Below are positions 50,377-61,161 of a stretch of 64,000 nucleotides of DNA, in pieces. The notes beneath the pieces are model-generated. The model made no database searches, was not told the origin of the DNA, and was given only the letters and a program-made list of their open reading frames with translations. The translations under genes and the position numbers were made by a program. The stretch's first letter is position 1, and every line of letters starts with the position of its first letter. The stretch covers positions 248,001 through 312,000 of the forward strand of contig CAWZYM010000089.1 in assembly GCA_963966185.1 (NCBI GenBank), written 5' to 3'. The stretch is from Rhabditoides inermis. Its lineage: Eukaryota > Nematoda > Chromadorea > Rhabditida > Rhabditidae.

Positions 50377-53300
50377 GCAACTGATCCTCGATCGAGTGTT
50401 CGGACACCTCACTGAACCTCAATCAAGTGTCCGACTGAAGTGTCCGATAGCTAACCTGATCCTTAATCAAGTGTCCGGACACTTCACTGAACCTCAATCA
50501 AGTGTCCAAATGGTGTGTCCGATAACTCACCTGAACCTTAATCGACTGTCCGGAAACATCACTGGACCTTAATCAAGTGTCCGGACACTTTACTGAACTC
50601 CAATAAAGTGTACGGACACTTCACTAAACCTTATTAAAGTGTCCAGAAGAAGTGCCCGATAGCTCAACTGATCCTTGATCGAGTGTCCGGACACTTCACT
50701 GAACCTCAATCAAAAGTCCGAATGATGTGTACGAAAACTCACCTGAACCTTAATCGACTGTCCGGACACATCACTGGACCTTAACCAAGTGTCCGTACAC
50801 TTCACTGAATTCCAATGAAGTGTACGGACATTTCACTAAACTTTATTTAAGTGTCCGGAAGAAGTGTCCGATAGCTCACCTGATCCTTAATCAAGTGTCC
50901 GGACAGTTCACTGAACCTCAATCAAGTGTCCGACTGAAGTGTCCGATAGCTAACCTGATCCTTAATCGACTGTCCGGACACATCACTGGACCCTAACCAA
51001 GTGTCCGTACACTTTACTGAATTCCAATGAAGTGTACAGGCATTTCACTAAACTTTATTTAAGTGTCCGGAAGAAGTGTCCGATAGCTCACCTGATCCTT
51101 AATCGAGTGTCCGGACACCTCACTGAACCTCAATCAAGTGTCCGACTGAAGTGTCCGATAGCTAACCTGATCCTTAATCAAGTGTCCGGACACTTCACTG
51201 AACCTCAATCAAGTGTCCAAATGGTGTGTCCGATAACTCACCTGAACCTTAATCGACTGTCCGGACACATCACTGGACCTTAATCAAGTGTCCGGACACT
51301 TTACTGAACTCCAATAAAGTGTACGGACACTTCACTAAACCTCATTAAAGTGTCCAGAAGAAGTTCCCGATAGCTCAACTGATCCTCGATCGAGTGTTCG
51401 GACACCTCACTGAACCTCAATCAAGTGTCCGACTGAAGTGTCCGATAGCTAACCTGATCCTTAATCAAGTGTCCGGACACTTCACTGAACCTCAATCAAG
51501 TGTCCAAATGGTGTGTCCGATAACTCACCTGAACCTTAATCGACTGTCCGGACACATCACTGGACCTTAATCAAGTGTACAGATACTTCACTGAACCCCA
51601 ATGAAGTGTACGGACACTTCACCAAACTTCATTAAAGTGCCCGTAAAAAGTGTCCGATAGCTAACCTGATCCTTAATGTCCGGACACTTCACTGAACCTC
51701 AATCAAGTGTCCGGACACTTCACTGAACCTCAATCAAGTGTCCAAATGATGTGTCCAAAAACTCACCTGAACCTTAATCGACTGTCCGTACACATCACTG
51801 GACCTTAATCAAGTGTACAGATACTTCACTGAACCCCAATAAAGTGTACGGACACTTCACCAAACCTCATTAAAGTGCCCGTAAAATGTGTCCGAGAGCT
51901 AACCTGATCTTTAATGTCCGGACACTTCACTGAACTTCAATCAAGTGTCCGGACACTTCACTGAACCTCAATCAAAAGTCCGAATGATGTGTCCGAAAAC
52001 TCACCTGAACCTTAATCGACTGTCCGGACACATCACGGGACCTTAATCAAGTGTCCGGACACTTAACTGAACTCCAATAAAGTGTACGGACACTTCACCA
52101 AACCTCATTAAATTGCCCGTAAAATGTGTCCGATAGCTAACCTGATCCTTAATGTCCGAACACTTCACTGAACTTCAATCAAGTGTCCGGACACTTCACT
52201 GAACCTCAATCAAGTGTCCAAATGGTGTGTCCGATAAATCACCTGAACCTTAATCGACTGTCCGGACACATCACTGGACCTTAACCAAGTGTCCGGACAC
52301 TTTACTGAACTCCAATAAAGTGTACGGACACTTCACTAAACCTCATTAAAGTGTCCAGAAGAAGTGCCCGATAGCTCCACTGATCCTCGATCGAGTGTCC
52401 GGACACTTCACTGAACCTCAATCAAAAGTCCGAATGATGTGTTAGAAAACTCACCTGAACCTTAATCGACTGTCCGGACACATCACTGGACCTTAACCAA
52501 GTGTCCGTACACTCCACTGAACCCCAATGAAGTGTACGGACACTTCACCAAACCTCATTAAAGTGTCCGGAAGAAGTGTCCGATACCTCACCTGATCCTT
52601 AATCAAGTGTCCGGACAGTTCACCGAACCTCAATCAAGTGTCCGAATGATGTGTCCGATAACTGACCTAAACCTTAATCGACTGTCCGGACACATCGCTG
52701 GACCTTAACCAAGTGTCCGTACACTTTACTAAATTCCAATGAAGTGTACGGACATTTCACTAAACTTTATTTAAGTGTCCGGAAGAAGTGTCCGATAGCT
52801 CACCTGATCCTTAATCAAGTGTCCGGACAGTTCACTGAACCTCAATCAAGTGTCCGACTGAAGTGTCCGATAGCTAACCTGATCCTTAATCGACTGTCCG
52901 GACACATCACTGGACCCTAACCAAGTGTCCGTACACTTTACTGAATTCCAATGAAGTGTACGGACATTTCACTAAACTTTATTTAAGTGTCCGGAAGAAG
53001 TGTCTGATAGCTCACCTGATCCTTAATCGAGTGTCCGGACACCTCACTGAACCTCAATCAAGTGTCCGACTGAAGTGTCCGATAGCTAACCTGATCCTTA
53101 ATCAAGTGTCCGGACACTTCACTGAACCTCAATCAAGTGTCCAAATGGTGTGTCCGATAACTCACCTGAACCTTAATCGACTGTCCGGACACATCTTAAT
53201 CAAGTGTCCGGACACTTTACTGAACTCCAATAAAGTGTACGGACACTTCACTAAACCTCATTAAAGTGTCCAGAAGAAGTGCCCGATAGCTCAACTGATC

Positions 53301-56300
53301 CTCGATCGAGTGTCCGGACACCTCACTGAACCTCAATCAAGTGTCCGACTGAAGTGTCCAATAGCTAACCTGATCCTTAATCAAGTGTCCGGACACTTCA
53401 CTGAACCTCAATCAAGTGTCCAAATGGTGTGTCCGATAACTCACCTGAACCTTAATCGACTGTCCGGACACATCACTGGACCTTAATCAAGTGTCCGGAC
53501 ACTTTACTGAACTCCAATAAAGTGTACGGACACTTCACTAAACCTCATTAAAGTGTCCAGAAGAAGTGCCCGATAGCTCAACTGATCCTCGATCGAGTGT
53601 CCGGACACTTCACTGAACCTCAATCAAAAGTCCGAATGATGTGTACGAAAAATCACCTGAACCTTAATCGACTGTCCGGACACATCACTGGACCTTAATC
53701 AAGTGTCCGGACACTTAACTGAACTCCAATAAAGTGTACGGACACTTCACCAAACCTCATTAAAGTGCCCGTAAAATGTGTCCGATAGCTAACCTGATCC
53801 TTAATGTCCGAACACTTCACTGAACTTCAATCAAGTGTCCGGACACTTCACTGAACCTCAATCAAGTGTCCAAATGGTGTGTCCGATAAATCACCTGAAC
53901 CTTAATCGACTGTCCGGACACATCACTGGACCTTAATCAAGTGTCCGGACACTTTACTGAACTCCAATAAAGTGTACGGACACTTCACTAAACCTCATTA
54001 AAGTGTCCAGAAGAAGTGCCCGATAGCTCCACTGATCCTCGATCGAGTGTCCGGACACTTCACTGAACCTCAATCAAAAGTCCGAATGATGTGTTAGAAA
54101 ACTCACCTGAACCTTAATCGACTGTCCGGACACATCACTGGACCTTAACCAAGTGTCCGTACACTTCACTGAACCCCAATGAAGTGTACGGACACTTCAC
54201 CAAACCTCATTAAAGTGTCCGGAAGAAGTGTCCGATACCTCACCTGATCCTTAATCAAGTGTCCGGACAGTTCACTGAACCTCAATCAAGTGTCCGAATG
54301 ATGTGTCCGATAACTGACCTAAACCTTAATCGACTGTCCGGACACATCGCTGGACCTTAACCAAGTGTCCGTACACTTTACTGAATTCCAATGAAGTGTA
54401 CGGACATTTCACTAAACTTTATTTAAGTGTCCGGAAGAAGTGTCCGATAGCTCACCTGATCCTTAATCAAGTGTCCGGACAGTTCACTGAACCTCAATCA
54501 AGTGTCCGACTGAAGTGTCCGATAGCTAACCTGATCCTTAATCGACTGTCCGGACACATCACTGGACCCTAACCAAGTGTCCGTACACTTTACTGAATTC
54601 CAATGAAGTGTACGGACATTTCACTAAACTTTATTTAAGTGTCCGGAAGAAGTGTCTGATAGCTCACCTGATCCTTAATCGAGTGTCCGGACACCTCACT
54701 GAACCTCAATCAAGTGTCGGACTGAAGTGTCCGATAGCTAACCTGATCATTAATCAAGTGTCCGGACACTTCACTGAACCTCAATCAAGTGTCCAAACGG
54801 TGTGTCCGATAACTCACCTGAACCTTAATCGACTGTCCGGACACATCTTAATCAAGTGTCCGGACACTTTACTGAACTCCAATAAAGTGTACGGACACTT
54901 CACTAAACCTCATTAAAGTGTCCAGAAGAAGTGCCCGATAGCTCAACTGATCCTCGATCGAGTGTCCGGACACCTCACTGAACCTCAATCAAGTGTCCGA
55001 CTGAAGTGTCCAATAGCTAACCTGATCCTTAATCAAGTGTCCGGACACTTCACTGAACCTCAATCAAGTGTCCGAATGATGTGTCCGATAACTGACCTAA
55101 ACCTTAATCGACTGTCCGGACACATCGCTGGACCTTAACCAAGTGTCCGTACACTTTACTGAATTCCAATGAAGTGTACGGACATTTCACTAAACTTTAT
55201 TTAAGTGTCCGGAAGAAGTGTCCGATAGCTCACCTGATCCTTAATCAAGTGTCCGGACAGTTCACTGAACCTCAATCAAGTGTCCGACTGAAGTGTCCGA
55301 TAGCTAACCTGATCCTTAATCGACTGTCCGGACACATCACTGGACCCTAACCAAGTGTCCGTACACTTTACTGAATTCCAATGAAGTGTACGGACATTTC
55401 ACTAAACTTTATTTAAGTGTCCGGAAGAAGTGTCTGATAGCTCACCTGATCCTTAATCGAGTGTCCGGACACCTCACTGAACCTCAATCAAGTGTCGGAC
55501 TGAAGTGTCCGATAGCTAACCTGATCCTTAATCAAGTGTCCGGACACTTTACTGAACCTCAATCAAGTGTCCAAACGGTGTGTCCGATAACTCACCTGAA
55601 CCTTAATCGACTGTCCGGACACATCTTAATCAAGTGTCCGGACACTTTACTGAACTCCAATAAAGTGTACGGACACTTCACTAAACCTCATTAAAGTGTC
55701 CAGAAGAAGTGCCCGATAGCTCAACTGATCCTCGATCGAGTGTCCGGACACCTCACTGAACCTCAATCAAGTGTCCGACTGAAGTGTCCAATAGCTAACC
55801 TGATCCTTAATCAAGTGTCCGGACACTTCACTGAACCTCAATCAAGTGTCCAAATGGTGTGTCCGATAACTCACCTGAACCTTAATCGACTGTCCGGACA
55901 CATCACTGGACCTTAATCAAGTGTCCGGACACTTTACTGAACTCCAATAAAGTGTACGGACACTTCACTAAACCTCATTAAAGTGTCCAGAAGAAGTGCC
56001 CGATAGCTCAACTGATCCTCGATCGAGTGTCCGGACACTTCACTGAACCTCAATCAAAAGTCCGAATGATGTGTACGAAAAATCACCTGAACCTTAATCG
56101 ACTGTCCGGACACATCACTGGACCTTAACCAAGTGTCCGTACACTTCACTGAACCCCAATGAAGTGTACGGACACTTCACCAAACCTCATTAAAGTGCCC
56201 GGAAGAAGTGTCCGATACCTCACCTGATCCTTAATCAAGTGTCCGGACAGTTCACTGAACCTCAATCAAGTGTCCGAATGATGTGTCCGATAACTGACCT

Positions 56301-57880
56301 AAACCTTAATCGACTGTCCGGACACATCACTGGACCTTAACCAAGTGTCCGTACACTTTACTGAATTCCAATGAAGTGTACGGACATTCCACTAAACTTT
56401 ATTTAAGTGTCCGGAAGAAGTGTCCGATAGCTCACCTGATCCTTAATCAAGTGTCCGGACAGTTCACTGAACCTCAATCAAGTGTCCGACTGAAGTGTCC
56501 GATAGCTAACCTGATCTTTAATCGACTGTCCGGACACATCACTGGACCCTAACCAAGTGTCCGTACACTTTACTGGATTCTAATGAAGTGTACGGACATT
56601 TCACTAAACTTTATTTAAGTGTCCGGAAGAAGTGTCCGATAGCTAACCTGATCCTTAATCAAGTGTCCGGACACTTAACTGAACCTCAATCAAGTGTCCA
56701 AATGGTGTGTCCGATAACTCACCTGAACCTTAATCGACTGTCCGGACACATCACTGGACCTTAATCAAGTGTCCGGACACTTTACTGAACTCCAATAAAG
56801 TGTACGGACACTTCACTAAACCTCATTAAAGTGTCCAGAAGAAGTGCCCGATAGCTCAACTGATCCTCGATCGAGTGTCCGGACACCTCACTGAACCTCA
56901 ATCAAGTGTCCGACTGAAGTGTCCGATAGCTAACCTGATCCTTAATCAAGTGTCCGGACACTTCACTGAACCTCAATCAAGTGTCCAAATGGTGTGTCCG
57001 ATAACTCACCTGAACCTTAATCGACTGTCCGGACACATCACTGGACCTTAATCAAGTGTCCGGACACTTTACTGAACTCCAATAAAGTGTACGGACACTT
57101 CACTAAACTTCATTAAAGTGTCCAGAAGAAGTGCCCGATAGCTCAACTGATCCTCGATCGAGTGTCCGGACACTTCACTGAACCTCAATCAAAAGTCCGA
57201 ATGATGTGTACGAAAACTCACCTGAACCTTAATCGACTGTCCGGACACATCACTGGACCTTAACCAAGTGTCCGTACACTTCACTGAACCCCAATGAAGT
57301 GTACGGACACTTCACCAAACCTCATTAAAGTGCCCGGAAGAAGTGTCCGATACCTCACCTGATCCTTAATCAAGTGTCCGGACAGTTCACTGAACCTCAA
57401 TCAAGTGTCCGAATGATGTGTCCGATAACTGACCTAAACCTTAATCGACTGTCCGGACACATCGCTGGACCTTAACCAAGTGTCCGTACACTTTACTGAA
57501 TTCCAATGAAGTGTACGGACATTTCACTAAACTTTATTTAAGTGTCCGGAAGAAGTGTCCGATAGCTCACCTGATCCTTAATCGAGTGTCCGGACACCTC
57601 ACTGAACCTCAATCAAGTGTCCAAATGGTGTGTCCGATAACTCACCTGAACCTTAATCGACTGTCCGGACACATCACTGGACCTTAATCAAGTGTCCGGA
57701 CACTTTACTGAACTCCAATAAAGTGTACGGACACTTCACTAAACCTCATTAAAGTGTCCAGAAGAAGTGCCCGATAGCTCAACTGATCCTCGATCGAGTG
57801 TCCGGACACCTCACTGAACCTCAATCAAGTGTCCGACTGAAGTGTCCAATAGCTAACCTGATCCTTAATCAAGTGTCCGT
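50377..57880 (+). repeat. Satellite A, copy of 16993-26148 lacking one 1,652-bp HOR
   Basis: Frames at 51032, 52956 and 54608 correspond to 17648, 19572 and 21224 (offset 33,384 bp). From 55386 the partner is 23654 (offset 31,732 bp), a change of exactly 1,652 bp. All private variants checked agree apart from scattered single bases. The block ends in GTGTCCGT, where satellite B begins, corresponding to about 26148. No gene is seen. Confidence 0.9.
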
Positions 57881-60300
57881 GTTTCATCCATGTAAACCTG
57901 GTTTGTCGAATTTTACCGGGTTTTCATCCATGTAAACCTGGTTTGTCCAACTTTACCGTCCTTTCATCCATGTAAACCTGGTTTGTCGAATTTCACCGGG
58001 TTTTCATCAATGTAAACCTGGTTTGTCCAACTTTACCGGACTTTTTATTTTTGTAAACCTGGTTTGTCCAACTTTACCGGCCTTTCATCCTTGTAAACCT
58101 GGTTTGTCCAACTTTACCGGCCTTTCAACCTTCTAAACCTGGTTTGTCCAACTTCACCGGCCTTTCATCCTTGTAAACCTGGTTTGTCCAACTTTACCAA
58201 GTTTTCATCCTTGTAAACCTGGTTTGTCCAACTTTACCGGCCTTTCATCTTTGTAAACCTGGTTTGTCCAACTTTACCGGCCTTCCATCCATGTAAACCT
58301 GGTTTGTCGAATTTTACCGGGTTTTCATCCATGTAAACCTGGTTTGTCCAACTTTACCGTCCTTTTATCCATGTAAACCTGGTTTGTCGAATTTTACCAA
58401 GTTTTCATCCTTGTAAACCTGGTTTGTCTTTAAGTTTTCATCGTTGTAAACCTGGTTTGTCTAACTTTACCGGCATTTCGTCTTTGTAAACCTGGTTTGT
58501 CCAACTTTACCGGCCTTTCATCCATGTAAACCTGGTTTGTCGAATTTTACCGGGTTTTCATCCATGTAAACCTGGTTTGTCCAACTTTACCGTCCTTTCA
58601 TCCATGTAAACCTGGTTTGTCGAATTTCACCAGGTTTTCATCAATGTAAACCTGGTTTGTCCAACTTTACCGGACTTTGTATTTTTGTAAACCTGGTTTG
58701 TCCAACTTTACCGGCCTTTCATCCTTGTAAACCTGGTTTGTCCAACTTTACCGGCCTTTCAACCTTCTAAACCTGGTTTGTCCAACTTCACCGGCCTTTC
58801 ATCCTTGTAAACCTGGTTTGTCCAACTCCACCGGCCTTTCATCCTTTTAATTCTGGTTTGTCCAACTTTTACGGACTTTTCATCCTTGTAAACCTGGTTT
58901 GTCCAACTCCACCGGCCTTTCATCCTTGTAAACCTGGTTGGTCCAACTTTACCGGGTTTTTATCCATGTTAACCTGGTTTGTCCAACTTTACCGGGTTTT
59001 CATCCATGTAAACCTGTTTTGTCGAACTTTACCGGGTTTTCATCCATGTAAACCTGGTTTGTCCAACTTTATCGGCCTTTCATCCGTGTAAACCTGGTTT
59101 GTCCTACTTTACCGGCCTTTCATCTTTGTAAACCTGGTTTGTCGAAATTTACCGGGTTTTCATCAATGTAAACCTGGTTTGTCCAACTTTACCGGACTTT
59201 TTATCTTTGTAAACCTTGTTTGTCCAACTTTACCGGCCTTTCATCCTTGTAAACCTGGTTTGTCCAACTTTACCGGCCTTTCAATCTTCTAAACCTGGTT
59301 TGTCCAACTTCACCGGCCTTTCATCCTTGTAAACCTGGTTTGTCCAACTCCACCGGCCTTTCATCCTTTTAAATCTGGTTTGTCCAACTTTTACGGACTT
59401 TTCATCCTTGTAAACCTGGTTTGTCCAACTTTACCGGGTTTTTATCCTTGAAAGCCTGGTTTGTCTAACTTTACCGGCATTTCATCCTTGTAAACCTAGT
59501 TTGTCCAACTTTACCGGGTTTTTATCCATGTTAAGCTGGTTTGTCCAACTTTACCAGGTTTTCATCCATGTAAACCTGGTTTGTCGATCTTTACCGCCTT
59601 TCATCATTGTAAACCTGGTTTGTCCAACTTTACCAAGTTTTCATCCTTGTAAACCTGGTTTGTCCAACTTTACCGGCCTTTCATCTTTGTAAACCTGGTT
59701 TCTTTACCGGACTTTTTATCTTTGTAAACCTTGTTTGTCCAACTTTACCGGCCTTTCATCCTTGTAAACCTGGTTTGTCCAACTTTACCGGCCTTTGAAT
59801 CTTCTAAACCTGGTTTGTCCAACTTCACCGGCCTTTCATCCTTGTAAACCTGGTTTGTCCAACTCCACCGGCCTTTCATCCTTTTAAATCTGGTTTGTCC
59901 AACTTTTACGGACTTTTCATCCTTGTAAACCTGGTTTGTCCAACTTTACCGGGTTTTTATCCTTGAAAGCCTGGTTTGTCTAACTTTACCGGCATTTCAT
60001 CCTTGTAAACCTAGTTTGTCCAATTTTACCGGGTTTTTATCCATGTTAAGCTGGTTTGTCCAACTTTACCAGGTTTTCATCCATGTAAACCTGGTTTGTC
60101 GAACTTTACCGCCTTTCATCCTTGTAAACCTGGTTTGTCCAACTTTACCAAGTTTTCATCCTTGTAAACCTGGTTTGTCCAACTTTACCGGCCTTTCATC
60201 TTTGTAAACCTGGTTTGTCCAACTTTACCGGCCTTTCATCCATGTAAACCTGGTTTGTCGAATTTTACCGGGTTTTCATCCATGTAAACCTGGTTTGTCC
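57881..60300 (+). repeat. Satellite B array 3, forward
   Basis: About 60 forward 40-bp monomers entered abruptly from satellite A at GTCCGTGTTTCATCC. The sequence begins like array 1 at about 42755 and contains the shared markers GTCTTTAAGTTTTC (58426) and CTGGTTTCTTTACC (59696). The 521-bp B HOR appears here as 515 bp (59501 to 60016) because of the 6-bp truncation. It ends at the common flip junction. Confidence 0.92.
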
Positions 60301-61027
60301 AGGATGAAAGGCGGTAAAGTTCGACAAACCAGGTTTACATGGATGAAAACCCGGTAAAGTTGGACAAACCAGGTTAACATGGATAAAAACCCGGTAAAGT
60401 TGGACAAACTAGGTTTACAAGGATGAATTGCCGGTAAAGTTAGACAAACCAGGTTTTCAAAGATAAAAACCCGGTAAAGTTGGACAAACCAGGTTTACAA
60501 AGATGAAAGGCCGGTAAAGTTGGACAAACCAGGTTTACAAGGTTGAAAGGGCGGTAAAGTTGGACCGACCAGGTTCACAAGGATGAAAGGCCGGTGGAGT
60601 TGTACAAACCAGGTTTACAAGGATGAAAAGTCCGTAAAAGTTGGACAAACCAGGTTTACAAGGATGAAAGGCCGGTGGAGTGGAACAAACCAGGTTTACA
60701 AGGATGAAAGGCCGGTGAAGTTGGACAAACCAGGTTTAGAAGGTTGAAAGGCCGGTAAAGTTGGACAAACCAGGTTTACAAGAATGAAAGGCCGGTAAAG
60801 TTGTACAAACCAGGTTTACAAGGATGAAAAGTCCGTAAAAGTTGGACAAACCAGATTTACAAGGATGAAAGGCCGGTGGAGTTGGACAAACCAGGTTTAC
60901 AAGGATGAAAGGCCGGTGAAGTTGGACAAACCAGGTTTAGAAGGTTGAAAGGCCGGTAAAGTTGGACAAACCAGGTTTACAAGGATGAAAGACCGGTAAA
61001 GTTGGATAAACCAGGTTTACAAGGATG
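60301..61027 (-). repeat. Satellite B array 3, inverted arm
   Basis: 727 bp of reversed monomers, the same length and order as the arm at 49516-50242. One single-base difference is GTGGAGTGGAAC near 60674 against GTGGAGTGGGAC near 49890. It starts with AGGATGAAAGGCGG and ends at ACAAGGATG before the MITE4 piece. Confidence 0.92.
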
Positions 61028-61161
61028 ATCAGCTGGGCAGGCGCAGTCACAGAGACACGAGTTTTCCTCCACGAGACGAGTTCGCGCCTTTTCGGTGATC
61101 GATTCTGTGTTTGGCTGGCACAAGATGAAAGAAGCCGCGCGAGTCACGCACACTCTCCCTC
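61028..61161. mobile_element. MITE4 fragment 3 (internal 134 bp)
   Basis: Same piece, same borders and same extra G as at 50243-50376, offset 10,785 bp. It was carried here by duplication of the composite unit and not by transposition. Confidence 0.93.

Larger units (their letters stand above)
50243..61027 (+). repeat. 10,785-bp composite unit (MITE4 piece, A, B forward, B inverted)
   Basis: The MITE4 pieces at 50243 and 61028 start at the same internal point and continue into the same satellite A. One complete composite unit therefore spans 50243-61027, and the next begins at 61028 and runs off the window. Over the first 2.5 kb the two copies differ at only about four bases seen by eye (for example near 50643, 51891, 52036 and 52505), which indicates a recent tandem duplication or an active HOR at the 10-kb scale. 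Confidence 0.88.

Noticed and set aside
45663..61161. The three MITE4 pieces as separate transposition events
   Set aside because: They lack one or both ends, share one internal left breakpoint with satellite B, and are flanked by duplicated sequence. They were copied by segmental duplication.
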